A stretch of DNA of 64,000 bases, taken from positions 186,001 to 250,000 of the forward strand of contig NZ_JAMZFY010000002.1 of the NCBI RefSeq assembly GCF_025457605.1, read 5' to 3'. Source of the DNA: Haloarcula laminariae (GTDB lineage Archaea; Halobacteriota; Halobacteria; Halobacteriales; Haloarculaceae). Under the pieces are notes generated by a model. The model saw only the letters and a program-made list of their open reading frames with translations. It ran no database searches and was not told the DNA's origin. The position numbers and the translations under genes were made by a program. Shown one piece after another: positions 25,723 to 35,417 of the stretch (positions are counted from its first letter, which is position 1; every line of letters begins with the position of its first letter).

Positions 25723-26346
25723 TCAGAGGAACAGTCCGAACGGCGCGGCGACCACGCCGAACAGCGCGAAGGCGTAGACGGCGTCTATCCAGAGGAACTC
25801 CAGTGCGTTGAACAGCATGGAGACGGCGACAAGCGGGTAGCCGACGAACCGCAGGAGGCTGTCCGTCTCCTTCGACCGGTCCCACAGCGCGTCGGTCGGT
25901 TCGGCGTTCGGGAAGGCGTGTGCTGCGACCGCGAAACCGGGGTAGAACCCGGCCCACCAGGCCAGCCCGCCCGTTCCCTCGACGATACCCGCGAGCTGCA
26001 AGGCGACGAACCCGCCAAACAGGCAGAGAGCCAGCAGCGTCGTCACGAAAAAGGGCCCCAGAACGACGCCGAACAGGTCCGAGTACTGCCCGACGGCCCC
26101 GTGGTTCGTGAACGCCTCGACCCGCTCGTCCTCTCCGGGCGACTCGCCGGGGTCGAGAACCCGCGAGACCTCCGCCAACGCCGCTTCCGTGTCCGGAATC
26201 TCGTCCAGATTCACGTCGTCGTCGACGGCCAGCCGCGCGGACGGCACGCCGTATGACTCGTCGAACCGCTCCTGGACGATGCCGTTGACGATCATCCCGG
26301 GGAAAGTTACGATATTGAACACGAGACCGACGAGCCCGAACACCAT
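25723..26346 (-). CDS. Uncharacterised four-helix membrane protein
   Basis: 207 residues. A membrane segment near the start (MVFGLVGLVFNIVTFPGMIVNG), a soluble acidic region at about 30-85, then three more segments (LGPFFVTTLLALCLFGGFVALQ, AWWAGFYPGFAVAAHAFPN, VYAFALFGVVAAPFGLFL). HAFPNAEPTDALW recalls archaeal membrane proteins of the DUF3267/M50-adjacent type, but no HExxH motif is present, so no protease call is made. A TATA box at 26373-26384 and a GGCCTG-N6-CAGGCC palindrome lie just upstream. Confidence 0.7.
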   Translation of the reverse strand: MVFGLVGLVFNIVTFPGMIVNGIVQERFDESYGVPSARLAVDDDVNLDEIPDTEAALAEVSRVLDPGESPGEDERVEAFTNHGAVGQYSDLFGVVLGPFFVTTLLALCLFGGFVALQLAGIVEGTGGLAWWAGFYPGFAVAAHAFPNAEPTDALWDRSKETDSLLRFVGYPLVAVSMLFNALEFLWIDAVYAFALFGVVAAPFGLFL

Positions 26347-26348
26347 AT

Positions 26349-26366
26349 GGCCTGCCTAATCAGGCC
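26349..26366. promoter_or_regulatory. Palindromic operator candidate GGCCTG-N6-CAGGCC
   Basis: Perfect 6-bp arms with a 6-base spacer, between the TATA box (26373-26384, minus strand) and the start codon at 26346. The location would block transcription when occupied. Confidence 0.4.
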
Positions 26367-26429
26367 CGACTGTATTAATATTTACTATGGAAACAAGATG
26401 AAAAATGGCGCTCGGCTCGTCGGGGGCGA

Positions 26430-28625
26430 CTACGGCTTCGGCGGCGGGCCGTCGTAGGCGTCCATGTCCTGATAGAAGTTCAGCAGCGCGAACTTGAGTT
26501 TCTCGGGGCCGATGTCGACCATCTCCGTGCGCTCCTCGGGCGGGAATCGCCCCCGGACGGCGTAGTCGTGCATCTCCATCTCGGCGGCCTCGGTGTAGCG
26601 CTTGTCCAGCAGGATGCGCGCGCCGAAGTCCTCGGGCGAGCGGACTACCCGGCCGACGGCCTGGCGGGTCTTGCGGACGGTGGGTATCTCGACGGCGTAG
26701 CGCCAGCCGGCGTCATCGCCGTCGACGGGTTTCCCGTGGTCGGTCTCCCCGAACGCGGTCTGGTAGGCGTCCTGAACCGCCTCCATCCGGTCGTCGAGGT
26801 GGGGGTAGGGGACCCCGAGGACGACGACGGTCCGGGCGTCGTCGCCGTCGTAGCTCACGCCCTCGCCCAGGGTGCCCCACAGCGAGGTAAAGAGAACGGC
26901 GCCGTCGTCGTCGGTGAAAGCCGACCGCAGGTCGCGGGCTTGCTTGCCCGGTTCGTCCAGGTAGCGGGTCCCGCTGACGGCGACCATCTGGTGGTAGCGT
27001 TCGGCCTCGCTGTAGGAGGGGCAGAACACGAGCGTGTTGCCCGGCGTAAAGCGGATGATGTCTTCGAGCGTCCGCGCTATCGTCCGCTGGGTCTCGGGGT
27101 CGTCGCGTTCGCTGGAAAACAGCGCGGGCCCGGAGACGGCGTAGGTCCGCCGGCGCTCCTCGGGGAACTGGTCGCCGTAGGCCATCGTCACGGGGTCGTC
27201 CAGCCCGACGACGTCCTCGGTCACGTCGAACGGGCGCAGCGTCGCGCTCATCAGGACGGCGGCGTGTAAGTCGTCGAACAGCTCGCGGGTCACCCGCTCG
27301 GGGATGCAGGTGTAGAGTTCGGCGCGGCCGTAGACCTCGCCCGAGGATTCGTCCCGGCGGACGCTGACGACGGGGTACTGCCCCGTGGCGTCCGACTCCG
27401 AGAGCCAGTCGGACAGAAAGCCGGCGGCCTGGAGCGTCTGGCACTCCTTGCGGGTGTCCAGCTCCCCCTCCTTGAACTGCTCCTCGTAGCGCTCGTCCAG
27501 TTCCCGCCCCAGGTCCAGCGCGTGGTCGACCTCCTCGTGAAAGCCCGGCCCGCTGTAGTTCCGGAAGAACGCGAGCGTCAGGTCGTCCTTCCGGTCGTCG
27601 TTGGCGATAGTGATGTCGTCCCAGTGTTCGTCGACGGCCTCGCGGTCGCCGAAGCCGAAGCTGTCCTCGTAGGTCTCGGCCAGCGCGTCCCGGAACGTCC
27701 CCAGCACGTTCACGGCGTTCTCCGCGCGGGCGTCCTCGACGCCCGACAGCTCCTCTATCGCCTGGTCGAGCGTGTTCTCGGTGAGGGTCCGTCGGGCGTG
27801 GTCCCGCGCCGCGGACTCGACGTTGTGGGCCTCGTCGAAGACGGCGATGATGTCCTCGGGGTCCCGGCCGATCCAGCGGAAGAACTGCTCGCGGATGGTC
27901 GGGTCCAGCAGGTGGTGGTAGTTGCAGACGACGAGGTCGACGCCCTCCATCCCCTCCTTGAGCAGCTCGTAGCCACACATGCCGCGGTCGCCGGCGTACT
28001 CGTAGACGTCGTCGGGCGTGCGCACGTCGTCGTAGAGCCAGGCGTAGAAGTCGCTGGTGTCGACGGTGAGGTTGCGGTAGTAGTGGTCACACGTCGAGCG
28101 CTCGGTTTCGAGTTCCTCCATCTCCTCTTGGAGGTCCCGCAGCTCCTCGACGACGGCGTTTCTGGCCTCCATCGCCTCGCTGTCACCCTCTTGGCCCGCC
28201 GCCAGCAGCTCCCCCTCGCGGTCCTCAAGCTGGGCGATGTCGGTCTCGACGTCGACGAGTTCCCGCGTGGTGTCCCGCAGCGCCTGACACTCCTCGTAGT
28301 CTACATCGATGTGACACATCGACCCCTTTCCGCGGAAGACGACCGCGCGCAGTCGCTCCTGCTGGGTTATCGCGCGGGCGTCCTCGACGAACTGGCGCAT
28401 CTGCTGGTGGACGTTGGTCGTGATGACGACGGTCTTGCCGGTCTCGCGGGCGTGTTCCAGCGCCGGCACGAGCGAGGCGAGCGTCTTCCCCGTCCCGCAG
28501 GCCCCCTCGAAGAGGACGTCGTCGCCCTCGTCGAGGGCCTCGTAGATGGTGGCCATCGCCTCCCGCTGGTGGTCGTAGGGCTCGTCGTAGGGGAAAAAGC
28601 GCAGATAGCCGTCGTCGGTCGTCAC
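26430..28625 (-). CDS. XPD/DinG-type Fe-S DNA helicase
   Basis: 731 residues, SF2 5'-3' helicase of the Rad3/XPD group. Walker A GACGTGKT at residues 41-48, DEAH box AVFDEAHNVE, and motif VI QAVGRVVRSPEDFG near the C-terminus. Cysteines of a 4Fe-4S domain lie between motifs I and II (MCHIDVDYEEC, STCDHYY, MCGYELL). A coiled region LEDREGELLAAGQEGDSEAMEARNAVVEELRDLQEEMEELE within that domain is a haloarchaeal insertion. Likely role in repair or fork processing; general haloarchaeal XPD homolog, exact substrates not known. Confidence 0.92.
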   Translation of the reverse strand: MTTDDGYLRFFPYDEPYDHQREAMATIYEALDEGDDVLFEGACGTGKTLASLVPALEHARETGKTVVITTNVHQQMRQFVEDARAITQQERLRAVVFRGKGSMCHIDVDYEECQALRDTTRELVDVETDIAQLEDREGELLAAGQEGDSEAMEARNAVVEELRDLQEEMEELETERSTCDHYYRNLTVDTSDFYAWLYDDVRTPDDVYEYAGDRGMCGYELLKEGMEGVDLVVCNYHHLLDPTIREQFFRWIGRDPEDIIAVFDEAHNVESAARDHARRTLTENTLDQAIEELSGVEDARAENAVNVLGTFRDALAETYEDSFGFGDREAVDEHWDDITIANDDRKDDLTLAFFRNYSGPGFHEEVDHALDLGRELDERYEEQFKEGELDTRKECQTLQAAGFLSDWLSESDATGQYPVVSVRRDESSGEVYGRAELYTCIPERVTRELFDDLHAAVLMSATLRPFDVTEDVVGLDDPVTMAYGDQFPEERRRTYAVSGPALFSSERDDPETQRTIARTLEDIIRFTPGNTLVFCPSYSEAERYHQMVAVSGTRYLDEPGKQARDLRSAFTDDDGAVLFTSLWGTLGEGVSYDGDDARTVVVLGVPYPHLDDRMEAVQDAYQTAFGETDHGKPVDGDDAGWRYAVEIPTVRKTRQAVGRVVRSPEDFGARILLDKRYTEAAEMEMHDYAVRGRFPPEERTEMVDIGPEKLKFALLNFYQDMDAYDGPPPKP

Positions 28626-28680
28626 TGGAGATGGGTTGGCCGTTCTCGGGCAAAAGGGTTCGGCTCGGGACGGCGGCAGT

Positions 28681-29655
28681 TCAGGCCGCTTCCGGCTCGA
28701 TGTACACTTTCCGGATGTCGCCGTTCGCGGCCGTCAACTCGTCTTCGATAGCCGTTATCGCGTCGTCCATCGCCCCGGTTTCGAGCCCGTCGACAAAGGC
28801 GATGTCCGCCGAGACGATTACCTCGTTGGGGCCGAAATACACCGTCCGGAAGTCGACGATGGAGTCGACGTGCTCGTTGGCGGTGATGATGTCACGGAGG
28901 CGCTTGCCCTCGTCGGCCGGGAGGCTCTCGCCAAGCAGGAGCCGCTTGTTCTCCCAGGCCAGCGCCAGCGCAAAGCCCATCAGCATGACGCCGATGAGGA
29001 CCGCCGAAATCTGGTCGTAGACGGGGTTGTCGGTCATCTGTGCGAGGACGAGCCCGACCAGCGCGATGATGATACCCACGAGTGCGATGGTGTCCTCGGT
29101 CAGCGCGGTCAGGGTGGTCACGTCGCTGGTCTTGCGGAACGCCTCGCGGTAACTGTCCCAGTCGTTGCGGTCCATCTGGCGTTGCATCTCCGCGCGGGCC
29201 TTTATCAGCGCGTAGGTCTCGAAGGCGAAGGCCCCCAGCAGGACGGTGTAGTTGACCCACAGCGGGTCGAGCCACGCCGGCGGCGTGAAGCTGAGAAAGA
29301 GGAACTCGACGGCCTCGCCCGCCTCGGGGCCGGCGTGGCCGCCGTGGGCCGTCAGTTCGTTGTACCCGTGTTTCAGGCTCTCCCAGCCCGCGATGCCGAA
29401 CAGGAACACGGAGACGAGAAAGCTGTAGAAGAACTGCGACTTGCCGTAGCCGAAGGGGTGCTGTCGGTCGGCCTCCCGGCCCGAAAACCGGATACCGATG
29501 AGGAGGAACACCTGGTTGCCGGTGTCGGAGATGGAGTGGTAGGTCTCCGAGAGCATCGCGGCGCTCCCCGTCAGCAGGAAGCCGAAGAACTTCAGGATGG
29601 CAATGGCTCCGTTGGCGACGAGCGCGGCCATGACGACTGATTTGCTGCCTGCCAT
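28681..29655 (-). CDS. Cation diffusion facilitator (CDF) transporter
   Basis: 324 residues. Membrane domain with SETYHSISDTGNQ in helix 2 (HxxxD metal site) and QHPFGYGKSQFFYSF before helix 3. Its second half is elongated relative to YiiP, with AHGGHAGPEAGEAVEFLFLSF between helices 3 and 4, close to the SLC30A9/ZnT9-like subgroup. A cytoplasmic C-terminal domain (DIITANEHVDSIVDFRTVYFGPNEVIVSADIAF) ends the protein. Exports divalent metals against protons; zinc, iron or manganese cannot be told apart. Confidence 0.9.
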   Translation of the reverse strand: MAGSKSVVMAALVANGAIAILKFFGFLLTGSAAMLSETYHSISDTGNQVFLLIGIRFSGREADRQHPFGYGKSQFFYSFLVSVFLFGIAGWESLKHGYNELTAHGGHAGPEAGEAVEFLFLSFTPPAWLDPLWVNYTVLLGAFAFETYALIKARAEMQRQMDRNDWDSYREAFRKTSDVTTLTALTEDTIALVGIIIALVGLVLAQMTDNPVYDQISAVLIGVMLMGFALALAWENKRLLLGESLPADEGKRLRDIITANEHVDSIVDFRTVYFGPNEVIVSADIAFVDGLETGAMDDAITAIEDELTAANGDIRKVYIEPEAA

Positions 29656-29721
29656 TACTCCCGACTCACGAGGACGAGTGAAAGTGGTTCTGGATTTACG
29701 TCTCCAGCCGAAAGGAAGCGC

Positions 29722-30231
29722 ATGCTCACCGTCATCTCCGACACCCACGGCACCGACGAGCACCGTCTGACCGGGCGCACGCTCGATGCGGTCCGGGACG
29801 CCGACCGCGTCGTCCACGCCGGCGATTTCACGACCAAAGCCGTCTACGACGCCATCGACGCCGAAGCGAGCGCGCTCACCGCCGTCGCCGGCAACAACGA
29901 ACGCCCGGCGCTTCGCGAGCGACTGCCGACCGAGGCGTCCGTCGAGTGGAACGGCTACCAGATTCTCGTGGTCCACGGGCACCGACACTCCGACACCGCA
30001 CTCGGCGTGCTGGCCCGACAGGAAGCCGCCGACATCGTCGTCGTCGGCCACTCCCACCGCCCCGAAATCGGCGAGCTGGACGGCCGCCTGCTGGTCAATC
30101 CCGGGAGCTACGCCGACCCGCGCCGCTACCGCCCGGCACACGCCGAACTCGACACGGAAGACGGCACCCTCCGGGTCCGACTGCGTTCGCCCGACGGCGA
30201 GAGCTTCGAGACGGTCACGCGGCCGCGCTGA
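29722..30231 (+). CDS. YfcE/MJ0936-type metallophosphoesterase
   Basis: 169 residues. Five motifs of the calcineurin-like phosphoesterase fold: VISDTHGTDEH, HAGDFTTK, AGNNERPA, VVHGHRHS and VVGHSHRPE, coordinating two metal ions. The small size and the short C-terminal sheet (GRLLVNPGSYADPRRYRP) match MJ0936/YfcE phosphodiesterases. The natural substrate is unknown. Confidence 0.92.
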   Translation: MLTVISDTHGTDEHRLTGRTLDAVRDADRVVHAGDFTTKAVYDAIDAEASALTAVAGNNERPALRERLPTEASVEWNGYQILVVHGHRHSDTALGVLARQEAADIVVVGHSHRPEIGELDGRLLVNPGSYADPRRYRPAHAELDTEDGTLRVRLRSPDGESFETVTRPR

Positions 30232-30290
30232 GAGACGGCCCCGGGGCGCTCCCCGAAACCTCTTTGTCCGGTGGCCGTCAACCGCCGGCT

Positions 30291-30422
30291 ATGATAGAGG
30301 TCGGGCTGCTCACCTGGGTGCTTCTGGCCCTCGTCCTGGGCTTTTTCTTCTTCATGTACCTGATGGTCCGCCGGACCATCCTCGGGTTCAAAGAGGGGAT
30401 GCGGGGCGACCGCGAGAAGTAG
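30291..30422 (+). CDS. 43-residue membrane protein
   Basis: MIEVGLLTWVLLALVLGFFF continues with FMYLMVRRTILGFKEGMRGDREK: one membrane helix with the positively charged end on the cytoplasmic side. Small conserved haloarchaeal membrane orphan; I believe it belongs to a DUF family of that lineage. Encoded between the phosphodiesterase and the peptidase, 59 bases after the former. Function unknown. Confidence 0.7.
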   Translation: MIEVGLLTWVLLALVLGFFFFMYLMVRRTILGFKEGMRGDREK

Positions 30423-30465
30423 CCGCCGTCGAAAACGGTTTGGGCCCGTCGCCGGACTCACACGT

Positions 30466-31545
30466 ATGGACCCGCGAATCCGCGAACACGCGTCCGTCAT
30501 CGTCGACCACTCCATCGACCTGGAGGCCGGCGACGACCTCGTCATCGACGCCCACCCCGTCGCCGAGGACCTCGTCGTCGCGCTCCACGAACTCGCCGCC
30601 GACCGCGGCGCGAACCCGCTGGTCGTCCAGGACCGCCTGGGCGAGCGCTACCAGCGGGCCTTCCTCCGGAACCGCGAGGAGTTCGAGACGCCCGGCCACA
30701 TGGAGGCGCTGTACGAGGCCATGGACAAGTACATCGCCATCCGGGCGAACGCGAACGTCACCGAGACCAGCGACGTCGACCCCGAGACCAACGCCGCCTA
30801 CCAGCAGGCGATGCAACCGCTGCTCTCCGAGCGGCTCTCGAAGCCGTGGTGTCTCACGCAGTACCCCGCCGCGGCCAACGCCCAGCTGGCGGGCATGTCC
30901 ACCGAGGCCTACGAGGACTTCGTCTGGGACGCCGTCAACAAGGACTGGGACGCGGTCCGTGAACACCAGTCCCAGATGGTCGACATCCTCGACCCCGCCG
31001 ACGAGGTCCGCATCGTCTCCGGCGAGACCACCGACGTGACGATGTCCGTCGCCGGCAACCCGACGCTCAACGACTACGGCGAGAAGAACCTCCCCGGCGG
31101 CGAGGTGTTCACCGCGCCCGTGGCCGACAGCGTCGAGGGCGAGGTGCTGTTCGACAAGCCACTCTACCACCAGGGACGGGAGGTTACCGACGTGTTCCTC
31201 CGCTTCGAGGCCGGCGAAGTCGTTGAGCACAGCGCCGGCAAGAACGAGGCCCTCCTGTCGGAAGTGCTCGACACCGACGAGGGCGCGAGCCGCCTGGGCG
31301 AACTCGGCATCGGGATGAACCGCGCCATCGACCGTTTCACCTACAACATGCTGTTCGACGAGAAGATGGGCGACACCGTCCACATGGCCGTCGGGCGGGC
31401 CTACGAGGACACCGTCGGCGAGGACAACGAGCAGAACGACTCCGCGGTCCACGTCGACATGATAGTGGACATGTCCGAGGACTCCTTTATCGAGGTGGAC
31501 GGCGAACGCGTCCAGGAGGACGGGACGTTCGTCTTCGAGGAGTAG
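30466..31545 (+). CDS. M29 family aminopeptidase
   Basis: 359 residues, co-catalytic metallopeptidase of the thermophilic aminopeptidase (AmpS/T) type. The N-terminal domain begins DPRIREHASVIVDHSIDLEAGDDLVIDAHP; metal ligands are expected in the C-terminal domain in NLPGGEVFTAPVADSVEGEVLFDK (Glu), then ERFTYNMLFDEKMGDTVHMAVGRAY-like segments with His and Tyr, and SAVHVDMIVDM (His/Asp). Length and order fit. It removes N-terminal residues from peptides in the cytoplasm. Confidence 0.9.
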   Translation: MDPRIREHASVIVDHSIDLEAGDDLVIDAHPVAEDLVVALHELAADRGANPLVVQDRLGERYQRAFLRNREEFETPGHMEALYEAMDKYIAIRANANVTETSDVDPETNAAYQQAMQPLLSERLSKPWCLTQYPAAANAQLAGMSTEAYEDFVWDAVNKDWDAVREHQSQMVDILDPADEVRIVSGETTDVTMSVAGNPTLNDYGEKNLPGGEVFTAPVADSVEGEVLFDKPLYHQGREVTDVFLRFEAGEVVEHSAGKNEALLSEVLDTDEGASRLGELGIGMNRAIDRFTYNMLFDEKMGDTVHMAVGRAYEDTVGEDNEQNDSAVHVDMIVDMSEDSFIEVDGERVQEDGTFVFEE

Positions 31546-31569
31546 TCTCCGCGCGACCAGTGGCGCGGT

Positions 31570-33936
31570 TCAGTCGCCGCTCCCGTCACCGACTATCCGG
31601 GTAGACTCGTCGGTGCCGTCTCCGTCGACCGTTGCCGCCTCCGGGCCCGTCTCGGCCGCGGCCGGGTCGAACACGTCTGTCTCGGCGGTTGTCGTCCCGT
31701 CGATTTCGAACGTCGCCAGCAACTGCGTGAGTTCGCTCGCCCGCTCCGAGAGCTGTTCCACGTCCGATTCGACGCGTTCGACGGCGCTCGCCTGTTCGGT
31801 CGTGGTGTCGGCGACCCGTCCGGCCTGCTCGGCGGTCCGGTCGCTGATGTCGCCGACCGTCTCGACCATCGAAACGACTTCCTGCGTGGAGCCGGCCTGT
31901 TCGTCGGTCACGCCGTCTATCTCCCGCATTCCGCTCGTCGCCGCTTCGATGTCGTCCACGATACCGTCGAACGCGGTCAGGGCGTCACCGACCGTCTCCG
32001 TCCCGGTGTCGACTTTGCGCTGGGCCTCGTGCATCTCCTCGACGGTTCGCTCGACCTGCCCGCGCATCCGTTCGATGGACGACTCGATGTCCCCAGTCGC
32101 CTCGACCGTCCGGTCGGCCAGGGTCTTCACCTCGTCGGCGACGACGGCGAACCCGTCGCCGTCTGTCTCCGCACGGGCCGCCTCGATGTTGGCGTTGAGC
32201 GCCAGCATCGTCGTCTGGTCGGCGATATCGGAGATGAGGTTTGTGACTGTCTCGATGTCGCTCATCGCCGCGTCCAGTTGCTCGACCTCCGCGACGGCCT
32301 GGTCGGTCGAGGCCGCTATCTCGTCGAGCGTGTCGGCCGCGCTGGTTGCGGCGGTTCGTCCCTCGCGACTCCGGTCGAGCGCCTCGTCGGCGCGCCGCCG
32401 GACCGTGTCGGCGGTCGAGGCCATCTCCTCGACGGTCGCCGAGAGCGACTCCATCTCGCTCCAGACGGTCTGGAGCTCCTCTGACTGGTGGTCGGCCTCG
32501 TCGGCCATCTCGACGACGGCGCTTCGGGCGGCTTCGCTGTGGTCGTGGACCGACGCGACGGTGGCCGAGACGTCGCTGCTCGCCGACTGGACGGCCTCGC
32601 TGAACGACCGCACCTCGTGGATGGTCGCCTCCCACTCGTCCATCATCTCGTTGTACGCGGTCGCGATTCGGGACATCGCGTCCGTCTCGGCGTCGGTCGG
32701 CAGCCGCCGGGTGAGGTCACCGTCGGCACAGGCCGCCATTACCTCGCTGTACTGGCCGGCCTGTGATTCCAGTCGCTCGTTCAGTTCTACCGCCTCCTCA
32801 CGGGCCTGCTCGGCGTTCGAACGCGCGTCCTCGGCCCGCTCGCGTTCGACCTCCGCCTCGTCGATTTTCTCCCCGAGGGACCGGCGCATCTCGTCGAGAC
32901 CGGTGTACACGGCCCCGAACTCGTCCCGCCGGCTACTCTCGATGGCGCTGTCGAGGTCCCCGTCACGGAGTGTCTCCGTCTTCTCGGCGAGGTCGTTGAC
33001 CGACCGAATCGTGTTCCGGCCGATAGTCACGCCGATAGCAGCGAGACCCACTAACAGCGCACCGACCAACCCGAGTATCTGCCTGGAGACGGTGTTTCGG
33101 AGCGCGTACGCCTCCGATGTCGGCTGTCTGTTGGTTACGACCCACGGCATCTCGCTGACCTGCGCGTGCGCGACAGCCACGTCTTCCCCGGCCGTCTCGG
33201 TGTGGAAGCCGGACGCCTCTTGGCCGAGATTCGCACCGATTGGGTCCCGGGTGAGCAGCGTCTCCCGGTCTGACGATAGGATGACCGTCCCGCTGGCGTT
33301 GACGACCGTTACCGTCGTTTGCAACTCGTTTTCCTCGTGCGTCCCGACGGTCTGTTCGGAGAGTCGGGCCAGGTCCACGACCGCGAGGACCACCCGACTG
33401 TCGTGGCTGGGCGTCGTCGCCGTGACGAGGACCGCGGGGGTCCCGTCCGCCGTCCGGAACGGGTCCGAGTACGTCGTCCCGGTCTGGCTTCCGTCCCGAT
33501 TTGCTGTCGCTCTCAGCTGTTCGGAGACGTTCGCCTCCAGTGTCCCACCGGATGTGACACCCGTACCGTCGCCGGTACTGACCACCACTGTCCCCGATGT
33601 CGTATTCACCAGATGGGTCCCCGCAATCGCGTCGCGCTCGGATATCCGGGTGAGGAGATCTGACGTTTGGTGCGCGTCGCCCGACCGAACAGCCGCCGTC
33701 CGCGTGACGGAAACGAGCTGCTGGTCGGTCAGCTTGTGCCAGTTGTGTAACTGGTCCGCTTCGCTATCGGCGGTCGCTGTCAGATGCTGCTGGGTCTCCG
33801 TCGTAATCTTCGCATCAACGGTCGTGTATATCGTCAGACCGATTCCGCTCGTCAACAGCGCGACTGTCACGAGCGCGAGTACGAACTTCGCTCCGTAGCT
33901 CCCACGTATATCCAGCGTTCCTCGTAACGAGCTCAC
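31570..33936 (-). CDS. Membrane-bound methyl-accepting chemotaxis transducer
   Basis: 788 residues starting with GTG at 33936. Membrane helix 1 at about 15-40, an extracytoplasmic Cache-like sensor (about 40-285), helix 2 near 288-308 ([20 protein letters not shown]), a HAMP domain, a coiled region with a second HAMP-like segment ([32 protein letters not shown]), and the signalling tip [37 protein letters not shown] near 640. Couples to CheW/CheA, which lie outside the window. The ligand cannot be inferred. The TATA box at 33957-33966 matches a leaderless GTG start. Confidence 0.93.
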   Translation of the reverse strand: MSSLRGTLDIRGSYGAKFVLALVTVALLTSGIGLTIYTTVDAKITTETQQHLTATADSEADQLHNWHKLTDQQLVSVTRTAAVRSGDAHQTSDLLTRISERDAIAGTHLVNTTSGTVVVSTGDGTGVTSGGTLEANVSEQLRATANRDGSQTGTTYSDPFRTADGTPAVLVTATTPSHDSRVVLAVVDLARLSEQTVGTHEENELQTTVTVVNASGTVILSSDRETLLTRDPIGANLGQEASGFHTETAGEDVAVAHAQVSEMPWVVTNRQPTSEAYALRNTVSRQILGLVGALLVGLAAIGVTIGRNTIRSVNDLAEKTETLRDGDLDSAIESSRRDEFGAVYTGLDEMRRSLGEKIDEAEVERERAEDARSNAEQAREEAVELNERLESQAGQYSEVMAACADGDLTRRLPTDAETDAMSRIATAYNEMMDEWEATIHEVRSFSEAVQSASSDVSATVASVHDHSEAARSAVVEMADEADHQSEELQTVWSEMESLSATVEEMASTADTVRRRADEALDRSREGRTAATSAADTLDEIAASTDQAVAEVEQLDAAMSDIETVTNLISDIADQTTMLALNANIEAARAETDGDGFAVVADEVKTLADRTVEATGDIESSIERMRGQVERTVEEMHEAQRKVDTGTETVGDALTAFDGIVDDIEAATSGMREIDGVTDEQAGSTQEVVSMVETVGDISDRTAEQAGRVADTTTEQASAVERVESDVEQLSERASELTQLLATFEIDGTTTAETDVFDPAAAETGPEAATVDGDGTDESTRIVGDGSGD

Positions 33937-33956
33937 AGATGCGACTGTGCGAAGCC

Positions 33957-33966
33957 GTTATATTAT
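33957..33966 (-). promoter_or_regulatory. TATA box of the chemotaxis transducer
   Basis: Minus strand ATAATATAAC, 21-30 bases before the GTG at 33936. It decides the start codon. Confidence 0.5.
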
Positions 33967-34103
33967 GGTTGATATTACAGGTATTTATCTCTCTATATCC
34001 GGTACGTACCGCCGTCGTATCCCCGGAATAACGGAGGCTATTTCGCCTGTTTACCGCCGTAGCTGACAGGAAGCTTATGCGCTCTGGTCGTCTACTGCCC
34101 GGT

Positions 34104-34478
34104 ATGAGCGACTCCCCCTCACTGCTCGTCCGCGCCGTCTGGTTCGTCTTCGTTGGCTGGTGGCTGACCGGCCTCTGGCTCTCCGTCGCCTGGTTCCTGA
34201 ACGTCACCATCGTCGGCATCCCGCTGGGTATCAAGATGATAAACAAAGTGCCGTTCGTCCTCTCGCTGAAGCAGCGCGACCGGCTCGTCGACGGGGCCGA
34301 GCGCCGGTCGCAGTACTCCGTCCCCGTGCGAGCGGTGTGGTTCGTCTTCGTCGGCTGGTGGGCCAGCGGCCTCTGGACCGGCGTCGCCTACGCCCTGACG
34401 CTCTCTATCGTCGGCATCCCGCTGGCGGTGTGGATGTACAACAAGCTCCCCTTCGTGGTCTCGCTGTACAGCTACTAG
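34104..34478 (+). CDS. YccF-type membrane protein
   Basis: 124 residues composed of two copies of one module: LLVRAVWFVFVGWWLTGLWLSVAWFLNVTIVGIPLGIKMINKVPFVLSL and VPVRAVWFVFVGWWASGLWTGVAYALTLSIVGIPLAVWMYNKLPFVVSL. Each gives a pair of membrane helices. This internal duplication is the mark of the YccF family. Function unknown. It overlaps the end of the convergent next gene by four bases. Confidence 0.88.
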   Translation: MSDSPSLLVRAVWFVFVGWWLTGLWLSVAWFLNVTIVGIPLGIKMINKVPFVLSLKQRDRLVDGAERRSQYSVPVRAVWFVFVGWWASGLWTGVAYALTLSIVGIPLAVWMYNKLPFVVSLYSY

Positions 34479-35317
34479 TCCAGCCGTCGGTCCTCGCTGT
34501 CGACCGAGACCAGCAGCGTCGGCCGGTCGCGCTGGGCGCTGCAATCGCTGCCCCGCTCGACGGCGTAGGTCATCGGCTCGGTCCGGTTGCGGTCTATCTG
34601 GAGGTCCGCGACGATGGGGAAGGTCCGCGTGGTGTCGCCGGCGATGGTGTCGGGCTGTGCGTAGCCCGGGTACTCGTAGGAGAGGTACGGTTCGCGGTCC
34701 GGCATGGTGTCGCCGCCGACCAGACAGCCACTGAGCGACGGGAGCGAGAGCGCCCGGGTGAAGACGAAGTTGTTACTCGCTGTCAGCGTCCCGACCCGTC
34801 GTTCCCGCTCTCCGTACGGGTTTGGCCCATCTTCGACCGGTTGGACGGTGACCGACGACTCTGTCGTCAGGTCGTACGTCACGTCGCCCCCGACGGCGTC
34901 GACGCCGACCAGCGCGACGCTGACGAGCAGGAGTCCCACCGCGACGCCGACGGCCTGCCGGCGCGGGACTGTTATTATCCCCTCCCGAAGCAGATACCCC
35001 AGTGCGACGAACAGGGCGGCCGAAAACGCCAGCAGCGCGAAGGTTCCCGTCTCGCTCGGCCCGTATCGGATGACGACGTAGCCCACGAAGACGATGTAGC
35101 TGACCCCCGCCAGGGCGAAGGCCACCACGTCCAGTACGTCGCGCTTGACCGTGAGGCCGGCGAGGAACAGGGCGACGAACAGCAGGAACAACAGCGCCGC
35201 CTTGACCGTAATCGAGAGTGTGAACACGACGTCGCGCGAGAAGTACAGGAGCGCCGCGGCGGCGAAGACCACGCCCAGGGCGTACAGTAACTTCCCGCTG
35301 TCGATTGCGAGTTTCAT
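34475..35317 (-). CDS. Haloarchaeal membrane protein with extracytoplasmic C-terminal domain
   Basis: 280 residues. Five to six hydrophobic helices in the first 140 residues (ALGVVFAAAALLYF, AALLFLLFVALFLAGL, VVAFALAGVSYIVFVGYVVI, FALLAFSAALFVALGYLL, VAVGLLLVSVALVGV), then a polar C-terminal half with two cysteines (SLSGCLVGG and GSDCSAQRD) that may form a disulfide outside the cell. No recognised family. Sits on its own between convergent YccF and the radical SAM gene. Confidence 0.7.
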   Translation of the reverse strand: MKLAIDSGKLLYALGVVFAAAALLYFSRDVVFTLSITVKAALLFLLFVALFLAGLTVKRDVLDVVAFALAGVSYIVFVGYVVIRYGPSETGTFALLAFSAALFVALGYLLREGIITVPRRQAVGVAVGLLLVSVALVGVDAVGGDVTYDLTTESSVTVQPVEDGPNPYGERERRVGTLTASNNFVFTRALSLPSLSGCLVGGDTMPDREPYLSYEYPGYAQPDTIAGDTTRTFPIVADLQIDRNRTEPMTYAVERGSDCSAQRDRPTLLVSVDSEDRRLD

Positions 35318-35417
35318 GGAGGGTTCGTTTCGAGGTAACGAACCGCTAACATATCAAGGCCACTGCTCCCGCCCCCGGTACGCGAGTCGCTGCTCACGGC
35401 GACGAAGCGCAGTACAA

